Notes under the pieces: model-generated | Told to the model about the DNA's origin: nothing | Databases searched by the model: none | The model's input: only the letters and a program-made list of their open reading frames with translations | Origin: Flavobacteriales bacterium UBA6049 | Lineage (GTDB): Bacteria > Bacteroidota > Bacteroidia > Flavobacteriales_G > Salibacteraceae | Assembly: GCA_002429085.1 (NCBI GenBank) | Contig: DIYR01000174.1 | Coordinates: 1-42,596, forward strand | Reading direction: 5' to 3' | DNA: 42,596 bases | Shown here: in pieces, positions 17,363-23,890 of the stretch | Layout: the number at the start of each line of letters is the position of its first letter | Position numbering within the stretch: position 1 is the first letter of the stretch | Program-made: the position numbers and the translations under genes

Positions 17363-17707
17363 TCAATCAATTATTGTGGGGAACTTTTTGTACACGTATA
17401 AATACTTAGAATCCTTAATGTAACCTCCTTTCACATCTTTATCGAGAAGTCCTTCTTTGTGTAGTGAGGTTTCTAATGCAAGTGATATTCTGACAGATTT
17501 CATATCCCATAATTTCCAATACTTACACTTTCTATTATTTGCAATTTCGTGCTCTTTCTTCCTTCTATTTCCATCATTTGTTATACCCACATACCAACGA
17601 GACTTGTCTACTTGTAAGAATGAGTTTTGATCTATCCACTCGTTAACTTCTTTTCTTACTTTACGATAAGTTGAAGTTTGGCTAGGTGATTTGAGTTTTT
17701 TAGCCAT
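17363..17707 (-). CDS. Small GIY-YIG-like protein, 114 aa
   Basis: WYVGITNDGNRRKKEHE near residues 38-54 resembles the opening strand, turn and Arg-containing helix of GIY-YIG nuclease domains (second Tyr, Gly-Ile, Arg). The N-terminal 35 residues are basic. The expected later Glu may be the one in LALETSLHKEG near residue 79. It is small for a stand-alone enzyme and lacks an obvious first GIY, so activity is uncertain. No signal peptide. It follows the SNase-like gene on the same strand but 290 bp away. Confidence 0.6.
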   Translation of the reverse strand: MAKKLKSPSQTSTYRKVRKEVNEWIDQNSFLQVDKSRWYVGITNDGNRRKKEHEIANNRKCKYWKLWDMKSVRISLALETSLHKEGLLDKDVKGGYIKDSKYLYVYKKFPTIID

Positions 17708-17996
17708 CTTAATTTGATTTTGTTTTTTTTAATTAGAAGCATGCCATATACACCCTAGCTTACTTTCGATTACATAGTAGAGGAAACGCTATAAGCTTTA
17801 TTTGGTGGATTAAAGCTTGAGATAAGTGCGGACGATCTGAGCGACTTTATCCAACAAAAAAGCATCCAAACGCAAGTCCCCTTGAATCCTTCAAAATAGT
17901 TAACCGCATTACGCATGGTAATGCTAATATGAAAAGGGTGTAATAAAAAGGCCACCTAAAACTAGGCAGCCCTCCATATCACTAATGATCACTCTG

Positions 17997-18272
17997 TTAA
18001 TTCAGAAGTTCTTTAATGTCAGTACCATTAAGAATGACATCACAGACAATACGACCGTATGACATATTAACAGGATTTTTCAACTCAACTTCTTTACCTT
18101 CAATAAGGTCTTTAAGTTTTTGAGTTGCTGTTTTCCCACCCCATTCGGTAGTTTCAGGAGCATTGTAGTTAGCTATTCTAACAGTATCTCCATTTTTATC
18201 ATCTCCCCATTTCCAGTTTGAACTGGTCTTGAAGGTGTCACCATCAATGACTTCACTTACTATAAAACTCAT
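17997..18272 (-). CDS. Short staphylococcal-nuclease-like protein, 91 aa
   Basis: VSEVIDGDTF (residues 5-14, metal Asp), VRIANYNAPETTEWGGKTAT near 31-50 (equivalents of Arg35 and Glu43 of the staphylococcal enzyme) and YGRIVCDVILNG near 72 (Arg87 equivalent) form the SNase core. The position of Asp40 is Asn, a variant also seen in other family members. The protein stops at 91 residues against about 150 usually, lacking the C-terminal helix, and has no signal peptide. It may be a minimal or degraded nuclease. The stretch 17708-17996 downstream holds nothing I can assign. Confidence 0.75.
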   Translation of the reverse strand: MSFIVSEVIDGDTFKTSSNWKWGDDKNGDTVRIANYNAPETTEWGGKTATQKLKDLIEGKEVELKNPVNMSYGRIVCDVILNGTDIKELLN

Positions 18273-18380
18273 AAGCTATTGATATTTAGCATGTACCAAA
18301 AATCGGAGTGATACATTTTCTCCGTAGGAGCTCTATTTTATCAAGATGCTTATGTTTGAAGTCGCAAAACAAAAAAACAA

Positions 18381-18420
18381 AAGCTTAGCCCGAACTCCTT
18401 GTAGGGTTGAGCTTTTTTTT
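18381..18420 (+). terminator. Rho-independent terminator
   Basis: AAGCTTAGCCC and GGGTTGAGCTT pair across a 10-nt loop with two G-U pairs, followed by a run of T on the plus strand. It lies between the SNase-like gene and the recombinase module, near the border where sequence style changes. Confidence 0.75.
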
Positions 18421-18421
18421 C

Positions 18422-18596
18422 GCAATAACCTTTCCATTATTTTCTTTGAGCCATATTGTCAGTAACGACCTAATAAACTGTATTTTAAATACTAGAAATA
18501 AGCTCCTACAGCGAAAAGGTTATTGCAGCGGTTGCAAGGATTGCGCCCCGATGACTTGACCAAGCAAAGCCCCTGCGAGCGATGGTCAAGCTCTTT
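18422..18596. repeat. Cluster of inverted repeats at the module border
   Basis: GCAATAACCTTT (18422-18433) is inverted at 18515-18526 (AAAGGTTATTGC), and CTTGACCA (18554-18561) is inverted about 20 bp later as TGGTCAAG. A third pair, GTAGGAGCT at 18324-18332 and AGCTCCTAC at 18501-18509, also spans the area. No gene explains them. They sit exactly where the Bacteroidota-like left arm meets the mobilisation module, so they may be remnants of recombination sites. Confidence 0.45.
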
Positions 18597-18702
18597 TTTG
18601 AGCCTTTAAAATCAATTATGATAAAAATAGTTTGGCGACTTCTTTTCTGGACTACTAGAGCTAGAACACCGTTAGATCGATCAGATGAAAACAACTATCA
18701 TA

Positions 18703-18891
18703 TCAATCCAACTTACTTTCCCAATATTGATAAAAACAAGACTGAAAACGGGCTATACTGTTCTCTAGTTCGTTCGCCACACTTGTATGAGCACTTCCAT
18801 CAGGAAGCAATTTTTGGAGTGCTTTCATCAAACCATCCATTTTTATCAATTCATCTTCCAACTTCTGAAGCTGTTTATAATCTGGCGACAT
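18703..18891 (-). CDS. Small helical protein coupled to the recombinase, 62 aa
   Basis: The ATG at 18891 directly abuts the stop codon of the tyrosine recombinase (TAGATG), so translation is coupled. The protein is a short amphipathic helix-rich chain (LQKLEDELIKMDGLMKALQKLL). No family is recognised. It could be an accessory factor of the recombinase. Confidence 0.55.
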   Translation of the reverse strand: MSPDYKQLQKLEDELIKMDGLMKALQKLLPDGSAHTSVANELENSIARFQSCFYQYWESKLD

Positions 18892-19491
18892 CTACCACCT
18901 TCCCTCCCATACATTTTGTGCAATCTTCCGCTCCTCCACACCTACAACATCAAGATAAATGGCTGTGGTTTCTAACCGCGCATGTCCCAGCCATTTCTTT
19001 ACAATGGTAATTGGTGCAAAATTCACGGCATGAACAGCAAAGCCATGTCGTAATCCTCTTGCACAACTACGAATACCGGTGATATCTGCCTCTAACATGA
19101 CATCTTTGATATACCTTGATGCACTGCGTAGTGAGTATCTCCATAAGGACTGTGGTGGTTCATCTGGTATGGTCAAATGACCGATATACAGACTTAAGGA
19201 CTCCAGTAAATAATTTGGTAGCGGGATTTCTCTATAAACACCCCGTTTTCGCTTCTTTAATGTTTCTAATATGACTGTCTTGTTGGAAAAATCGACACTA
19301 CTTGTCTTCAGGTTATGTATCTCTGAGATGCGTGCTCCTGTGTAATACAATACCTGACAAAACAGTTTCTTTCGCAAAGGCTTTCTATTTGTACACTCCA
19401 AGAAACGAACTCGCTCTTGATAGTTCAAATACTTACGCTGCCCATTGGAATCATAAAGAGAAATCCTTGATTCTTTCATACCATTTATCAT
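18892..19491 (-). CDS. Short tyrosine recombinase of plasmid type, 199 aa
   Basis: The whole protein is essentially the catalytic domain. Arg lies in YTGARISEIHNL near 50, the Lys hairpin in KKRKRGVYREIPLP, then CARGLRHGFAVHAV near 142 (Arg-Gly-Leu-Arg replaces the common His-x-x-Arg), WLGHARLETTAIYLDVVG near 165 with His and nucleophile Tyr, and a final EERKIAQNVW. This RGLRHGF...TTAIYLD...W style is familiar from small integrases on proteobacterial plasmids. There is no N-terminal core-binding domain of normal length. Role: probably resolution of dimers or site-specific insertion, possibly at the inverted repeat 55 bp upstream (19546-19572). Confidence 0.82.
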   Translation of the reverse strand: MINGMKESRISLYDSNGQRKYLNYQERVRFLECTNRKPLRKKLFCQVLYYTGARISEIHNLKTSSVDFSNKTVILETLKKRKRGVYREIPLPNYLLESLSLYIGHLTIPDEPPQSLWRYSLRSASRYIKDVMLEADITGIRSCARGLRHGFAVHAVNFAPITIVKKWLGHARLETTAIYLDVVGVEERKIAQNVWEGRW

Positions 19492-19545
19492 TTCAATTAA
19501 AATTCAACTGTCTGATTATTAGGTATATTGAGACAAATTATCAAA

Positions 19546-19572
19546 CAAAAAGTGATCTTTTTCCACTTTTTG
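19546..19572. promoter_or_regulatory. Candidate crossover site of the short recombinase
   Basis: CAAAAAGTG, 9 bp, then CACTTTTTG is a perfect inverted repeat 55 bp before the recombinase start. Two 9-bp arms around a short spacer is the layout of a tyrosine-recombinase core site. It could equally be an operator or a weak terminator. Confidence 0.4.
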
Positions 19573-19764
19573 GTCGGTTTTTCCATTTTCCCAAGTCAAA
19601 ACCCGCCTGTTTCCACCGTGAAACCTACCCACGCCCACTCATGGTGGCCGAGTCTACCTAATTTTCGGACAAATTCAGCGAAAAGACCTAAAAATCTTTG
19701 ATTTTCAACCTTTTAAAAGGTCATTGAAGCTGAAAAAAATGTCTAATCATCAAATACGACAACA

Positions 19765-20025
19765 GTGAGCGAACAAAACGATGAAGGTGGTTTCTTCGAA
19801 AACGCCTTAATGGTCATCGGTGCCATTTCAGGGGGCATATTTGGTTTTGAACATGGTGATTGGCTAGGCATGATCATGGCTGGCCTTTTACTTGGAGCTA
19901 TTGGCAAATGGGTGGGTGAAATGACAGATGCTCTGTTCAAATTAGCCTTTATCCTTATCGCCATCCTCCTGAATAATGCTATCCGTAACTTTTTCTGGGA
20001 GTTAATGCGGGCTGCTTTTTCCTAA
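19765..20025 (+). CDS. Small membrane protein, 86 aa
   Basis: Reads from a GTG at 19765. Glycine-rich hydrophobic segments span residues 13-28 (NALMVIGAISGGIFGF), 32-50 (WLGMIMAGLLLGAIGKWVG) and 57-72 (LFKLAFILIAILLNNAI). A nine-codon frame starting ATG at 19739 ends exactly over this GTG (stop TGA at 19766), so a leader-type coupling is possible. No family is recognised. It lies next to a secreted protein gene in the mobilisation module. Confidence 0.6.
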   Translation: MSEQNDEGGFFENALMVIGAISGGIFGFEHGDWLGMIMAGLLLGAIGKWVGEMTDALFKLAFILIAILLNNAIRNFFWELMRAAFS

Positions 20026-20183
20026 TGCTATAAAAACAGTATTACTCCACCTTGATAATAGCATGTCAAATGTTGCTTAGGGTGAGTCTTCGACTTTATT
20101 AATGTTTTAACAATATGACATCTTTTACTATGCTCCAATTAGCAGATGGTGTAGGATAAAGGTGCTAACCAAGGATCAATACC

Positions 20184-20717
20184 ATGAATACGTTTAATAA
20201 TGTTACTTTATTAGCTGGTCTGTTTATGTTTCAGGCTTCCATCACTGGCACAAATGCACATGCGCAACAGCTAGACAATGATAAAACTGCACGTACAGAG
20301 CTTGCAGAGAGTTTCACTGCCGCAAATGATGATGAAACGCCAAAATCAGCTTCTTACCTTGCTACGGGAGCTTTAAGGGCTGATACAACAGGGCGCTATG
20401 TTGCTGTGGTTGCCACTATTGGCGTTGATGGGATGGCAGGATTCAGAGCAGTAGAGAAAAAAATCGTTGAAAAGATGGCCTCCAAAGGTGTAACGATGGA
20501 ATTTTTCATCAATGAAGCTCCGGGCAATGGTGCGTTATTTAGCTATATACAGAAAGATCAAAGTCGATATTCTGGTGTCTTTGCGTCAACTGATTTGACA
20601 TTGGAAAACTTTGCAGCTTCACTGCCTCTGATTGTTGATCGCGTGAATAAGGAATTAAAAGCGAGACGTAATAAAGACAATCAGCCTGTGCCCACTGCTT
20701 ATATGAGTGGCCATTAG
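20184..20717 (+). CDS. Exported protein of unknown function, 177 aa
   Basis: A Sec signal peptide is evident (hydrophobic LLAGLFMFQASI, cleavage near AHAQQ at about residue 29). The mature domain has an alternating strand-helix pattern (YVAVVATIGVDGM, GVTMEFFINEAPGNGALFSYI, YSGVFASTDLTLENFAASL). It resembles no enzyme I know. It overlaps by 4 bp the end of the opposite-strand coiled-coil gene. An entry-exclusion-like or envelope role on a mobile element is possible but speculative. Confidence 0.65.
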   Translation: MNTFNNVTLLAGLFMFQASITGTNAHAQQLDNDKTARTELAESFTAANDDETPKSASYLATGALRADTTGRYVAVVATIGVDGMAGFRAVEKKIVEKMASKGVTMEFFINEAPGNGALFSYIQKDQSRYSGVFASTDLTLENFAASLPLIVDRVNKELKARRNKDNQPVPTAYMSGH

Positions 20718-21481
20718 AAATTTAAACTTAAAGTACTGTAATCTGCTGCTGTAGCATTCGAGGCTAAAGAAGCTCTTTTCTCGTCAAGATCTTTAGAAAC
20801 TTCATTATCATGAATTTTAGAGCCTAGAATCTCGTATACTGTATCGGCCTCCGTACCATTCACTAAATCATGAATTTGCTGCTTACGATCTGGGCTATCT
20901 GGCTGGCTCAATAGCTCATTCGCCTTGTCTTTAAAATCGTTCAGTTGTTGACGTTCTTGGTGTAAGCTGTCATTTGTAATGTCTAGCCTTTCGTACTCTT
21001 GGCTTGCCTCTTGACGAACTTCTTGTAACAGCAGTACCCAATCCTGAGCATTTTCACTTTCAGGTGGTTTACGCCCCATTCTCCGAGCAATGTCTTTTGC
21101 TTTCTCTACGTCAAATGCATTGTTCTCTTCAAGACCATCAAACACTTCTTGAATACGTTCCAATTGCTCTCCGATCAACTCTTGACGATCCATATTCGCC
21201 TGTAATTGTTCGTCTATGTCAGCTAAGCGCTGATTAAGCTGATCGAGTAAATTTTGTAGCTGTTTTTCTACTTGCTCCAAAACCTCCCATAATTGATCTG
21301 CGGCCTTATCTTTCTTTTTCTTCCCTGTTTGGTGATCAATCGCTACTTCTTCTGTGGCTGTATTACGTTCATGCTGACCAATTAGATCTGCTCGACCATA
21401 ACGACTGTAATTCTCTACTGTTCGTAGGTCTTGCTCTTCTTTGTTTGCGTCATGTAACTCTCCCCCACTTTTGGCTGACAT
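20714..21481 (-). CDS. Coiled-coil protein, 255 aa
   Basis: Residues about 65-200 are heptad-rich and highly charged (LWEVLEQVEKQLQNLLDQL, QLEQRQQLNDF-like segments), predicting long coiled coils. The ends are polar and disordered. There is no signal peptide, membrane segment or catalytic motif. It may be a scaffold or DNA-associated protein of the mobilisation module; function unknown. Its upstream region holds the hairpins at 21677-21746. Confidence 0.6.
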   Translation of the reverse strand: MSAKSGGELHDANKEEQDLRTVENYSRYGRADLIGQHERNTATEEVAIDHQTGKKKKDKAADQLWEVLEQVEKQLQNLLDQLNQRLADIDEQLQANMDRQELIGEQLERIQEVFDGLEENNAFDVEKAKDIARRMGRKPPESENAQDWVLLLQEVRQEASQEYERLDITNDSLHQERQQLNDFKDKANELLSQPDSPDRKQQIHDLVNGTEADTVYEILGSKIHDNEVSKDLDEKRASLASNATAADYSTLSLNF

Positions 21482-21676
21482 AGCTCATCCCCTTTTCTAT
21501 TTCATGCCTCTTTGCCCTTCTGTCTCTAGGCTTTACTCCTTCAGTATACCTAGGCAGGGTTTAATGTATGGTTAATGAAACAACATTTTCATCAACTGAA
21601 TCAAACTCTTATCGAATTTTACTAAAATTTTATGCTTTTTCTGACTGTCTTGAATTTAAAACGAAGTGCTGAAGAG

Positions 21677-21746
21677 CGAACCAACCTTTTTCCTTGGAAG
21701 GTTCGAAATAAAAAGGGAGTCACTGCTAGAACGCATAATGACTCCC
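21677..21746. promoter_or_regulatory. Two strong inverted repeats in a 570-bp gene-free stretch
   Basis: CGAACC (21677-21682) pairs with GGTTCG (21700-21705), and GGGAGTCA (21715-21722) with TGACTCCC (21739-21746). The gap 21482-22054 has no credible gene. The hairpins could form a small RNA, a regulatory leader of the coiled-coil gene, or part of a replication origin; I cannot choose between these. Confidence 0.45.
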
Positions 21747-21893
21747 TCCACTAACCACCTACTTAAGTACAAATATGAGGTAAAATTGAACGCTTCTTTT
21801 CATGCATGACGCATTTCTGCTATTCGAGTCAGCTTTTGTTCAAATACTGCCCTCCTCCTTCTATACAACCCTGTTTAACACCAAGGTTTTGAC

Positions 21894-21918
21894 AAAAAAA
21901 AGACCCTGAAAAGGGTCT
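21894..21918 (-). terminator. Terminator of the ssb-radC unit
   Basis: AGACCC-TGAAAA-GGGTCT is a perfect stem. The U-run lies on the minus-strand side (seven A at 21894-21900 on plus), so it terminates minus-strand transcripts arriving from the RadC-like gene. Confidence 0.8.
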
Positions 21919-22054
21919 AGTTGTTCTGCGTGTGTTAATTGCAGAGGTATGTATGAGTATATCTACAACTGATTAAAATCAAGTTAACACTATAATTTAC
22001 AAACTGTTAAATTAAGGTCGATAGGGTGTTTTCAGACAGACATTCATTGCATTT

Positions 22055-22495
22055 TCAGTAAGTATAGCTAGCCTCGTCCGAGATTGAGTAATAGCCCTCT
22101 CTTGTGAGTATTAAATGATCAAGGATAGCAATATCCAAGAGTGAACCAGCACTATTAAATTGATTGGTAAGCTTAATGTCAGCCTCACTAGGGGTTAGGT
22201 TTCCGCTGGGGTGATTATGAGCAAGAATAACACTATTGGCTCTTCTTTTAAGGGCTGTTGCAAACACAATGCGTAGGTCAACATAGGTAGCGGTAATTCC
22301 TCCAGTTGCTATGTGGGCAATGGACATTACCCGATTTGATCTGTCCAGCAGTAAAATTTTAAATTCTTCCAGTAAGTCAATTAGTCCATCATTCCAATGA
22401 TTTCTCAATATCGCTGCTGCATCCCGTGAACAGGTGACTTGAGGTCTTTCTTTCGCCCTCATCTTGTTCATAAAAATTAGTTGCACTTCTTCCAC
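22055..22495 (-). CDS. radC: RadC-like JAB-domain protein (mobile-element type)
   Basis: The JAMM metal motif is clear: Glu in the EEFKILLLD region, AHNHPSGNLTPSEAD near residues 92-106 (H-x-H...S...D). The length of 146 aa equals the catalytic half of RadC, lacking the N-terminal helix-hairpin-helix, as is usual for copies on Bacteroidota mobile elements. The start is GTG at 22495 with AGGA eight bases upstream. It follows the SSB gene by 10 bp on the same strand. The molecular role of these short RadC proteins in mobile elements is unsettled. Confidence 0.9.
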   Translation of the reverse strand: MEEVQLIFMNKMRAKERPQVTCSRDAAAILRNHWNDGLIDLLEEFKILLLDRSNRVMSIAHIATGGITATYVDLRIVFATALKRRANSVILAHNHPSGNLTPSEADIKLTNQFNSAGSLLDIAILDHLILTREGYYSISDEASYTY

Positions 22496-22505
22496 GTCAC
22501 GTATC

Positions 22506-22889
22506 CTATTGATCTAGATTAAAAGTCTGTTGGTTTTGTTTGCTAGGTAATGGCTTAGTCGTAATTGATCGCGCGATTACTGACGCGATCCTAACTTTGA
22601 TACTCTTTTTGTTATCCAGCTTAATGGGCAAGGGCTTATATGACATACTTCCCGCCACCTCTACTCTAGTTCCTTTCTTGATGTCTTTCATTTTCTCAAT
22701 CAAGAAAGGGTTAAACGCAAGAATACGATGCCACACCGCTTTTCTTTGTTGCCATTTCCCTAGCCTGTCCTTGTAACTATCATGTGTAGCGAGTGAAAAG
22801 GCTGCAAACAGTTTGTTGTTTCGGTCTTTAAACATCTCTGCATCAATTCCAGTATAACCAATGAGTGTAATTTTGTTCGAGCGTCTCAT
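22506..22889 (-). CDS. ssb: Single-stranded DNA-binding protein
   Basis: An OB-fold of the SSB family: NKITLIGYTGIDAEMF at the N-terminus, LFAAFSLATHDSYKD near 30, QQRKAVWHRILAFNPF near 47, KKGTRVEVAGSM near 72. The C-terminal tail is short and does not end in the canonical DDDIPF-type tip, so interaction with host replication proteins may differ. 127 aa. A plasmid-type SSB protects the transferred strand during conjugation, which suits this module. Upstream lies an operator-like motif shared with the divergent gene. Confidence 0.87.
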   Translation of the reverse strand: MRRSNKITLIGYTGIDAEMFKDRNNKLFAAFSLATHDSYKDRLGKWQQRKAVWHRILAFNPFLIEKMKDIKKGTRVEVAGSMSYKPLPIKLDNKKSIKVRIASVIARSITTKPLPSKQNQQTFNLDQ

Positions 22890-22928
22890 GATACTCCTTT
22901 CAAAACTGATTTGTTAATGGGCGATATG

Positions 22929-23007
22929 GGCTTATATTCCTATATCTATTGATAGAAGTTTTAGAACACGACTATTTAGCAAGTCAATATAATAGGACTA
23001 TAATCCT
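22929..23007. promoter_or_regulatory. Operator-like motifs between ssb and 23041
   Basis: AGGACTATAATCCT at 22994-23007 recurs as AGGACTATATTCCT at 32314-32327, and a weaker copy GGCTTATATTCCT lies at 22929-22941 near the ssb start. The 22994 copy contains a TATAAT -10-like sequence about 35 bp before the next gene. The palindromic AGGA...TCCT ends suggest a dimeric repressor. Confidence 0.5.
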
Positions 23008-23040
23008 TCTACCGTATGCAAATTGCTCTGAACGCAGACC

Positions 23041-23283
23041 ATGACAATACGACTTCAGGGTGAAGTTTTGTTAAGCACCAAAAAAGCGCGTGTGTTGGCA
23101 AGCGGCCAAGGTTTTGTTCTAGAAAATACAACCCAAAGGGTGGAGATTTTCGAAGGACAAACATGCTTGACCTTGACCGCAGGGTGGCGGGCTAACTTTG
23201 TGCTTCAAAAATTCTTCATGGAAAGAAAACACCACAGTCAAAAAACCATTCAACTAGACTCTAATGACCACACAATCATTTAG
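23041..23283 (+). CDS. Unknown small protein, 80 aa
   Basis: The ATG at 23041 starts a beta-rich, mildly basic protein (IRLQGEVLLSTKKARVLASG, QRVEIFEGQTCLTLTAGW) without signal peptide. It is divergent from ssb and controlled from the same intergenic region, where the operator-like motif lies. No family is recognised. Confidence 0.5.
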   Translation: MTIRLQGEVLLSTKKARVLASGQGFVLENTTQRVEIFEGQTCLTLTAGWRANFVLQKFFMERKHHSQKTIQLDSNDHTII

Positions 23284-23329
23284 TTAACTTTATTTACCGC
23301 ACTCTTACTGAATATAATTTTTTATCTTG

Positions 23330-23388
23330 GTAGGAATTACAGGAGCACTAATATGAACACCTATAATTCCTACATCAAATGGACGTGA
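23330..23388 (+). promoter_or_regulatory. Leader peptide and inverted repeat in front of the HTH gene
   Basis: AGGAG at 23341 precedes an ATG at 23353 encoding MNTYNSYIKWT, with a stop at 23386-23388 that overlaps the HTH gene start (23379). The HTH gene has no ribosome site of its own, so coupling to the leader is likely. An inverted repeat matching at 13 of 14 positions (GTAGGAATTACAGG at 23330, CCTATAATTCCTAC at 23360) encloses the ribosome site and could fold to hide it, or act as an operator. Confidence 0.55.
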
Positions 23389-23645
23389 TATGCCTTGAAA
23401 CAGAAGCGTTCTATTCACTTGTAGATAAGGTTTACGAACGCTTAAAGGAAAGCTCAGAACACCGTGACAAATGGGTTGATGGAGATGAAGCCATGCGTCT
23501 GCTGGGTGTTAAGTCGAAAACGACCATGCAAACTCTTAGAGACGAACGAAAAATTCGGTTCACACAGCCTCAACCGCGCATTATTGCCTACGACCGCGAT
23601 TCAATAGATGAGTATTTAGATAAGCATTCACAAGATCCTCTATAA
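23379..23645 (+). CDS. HTH (MerR/excisionase-like) DNA-binding protein, 88 aa
   Basis: The pattern MDVICLETEAFYSLVDKVYERL followed by DKWVDGDEAMRLLGVKSKTT and DERKIRFTQ...IAYDRDSIDEYLDKH is the HTH_17 excisionase-like family common on Bacteroidota mobile elements (first part shown: 1-20 only partly conserved). It is likely a regulator or recombination directionality factor. It heads an operon with a 74-aa protein (2 bp gap) and the coupling protein. Translation probably depends on the leader peptide upstream. Confidence 0.82.
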   Translation: MDVICLETEAFYSLVDKVYERLKESSEHRDKWVDGDEAMRLLGVKSKTTMQTLRDERKIRFTQPQPRIIAYDRDSIDEYLDKHSQDPL

Positions 23646-23647
23646 CC

Positions 23648-23872
23648 ATGCAAGAAAGAGACTACCTAAAACGGTTCAATCAAGGGTACTACCTCAAGCA
23701 AAACGAACCAGAACTAGCCGCTAAGCTCCAACAAGCAATTAGCAATAAACAAAGTCCATCTGCTCATGATCAAGCATTTATTGATGGCATGAACGAGTCA
23801 GAAAAAGAACGTTTTCGCGATGCCTTTAAAGAAAGAGGCAAGGGACAAAAGCGTCACGGGAACAGTCGATAA
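23648..23872 (+). CDS. Unknown small basic protein, 74 aa
   Basis: A polar, helical protein (DYLKRFNQGYYLKQNEPELA, SEKERFRDAFKERGKGQKRH) with a basic tail. It lies 2 bp after the HTH gene and 18 bp before the coupling-protein gene, so it belongs to that operon. No family is recognised; a relaxosome or coupling accessory role is positional inference. Confidence 0.65.
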   Translation: MQERDYLKRFNQGYYLKQNEPELAAKLQQAISNKQSPSAHDQAFIDGMNESEKERFRDAFKERGKGQKRHGNSR

Positions 23873-23890
23873 TCAAAAAAACACCTACAC

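Noticed and set aside
17770..17955. 61-codon minus-strand frame with LLHPFHISI
   Set aside because: It briefly resembles a secreted-protein motif, but the rest is Cys/Trp-rich without a family; no support beyond chance.
18506..18694. 62-codon minus-strand open frame ending near the module border
   Set aside because: It runs across the inverted repeats and a poly-T hairpin, with composition unlike a protein; more likely non-coding.
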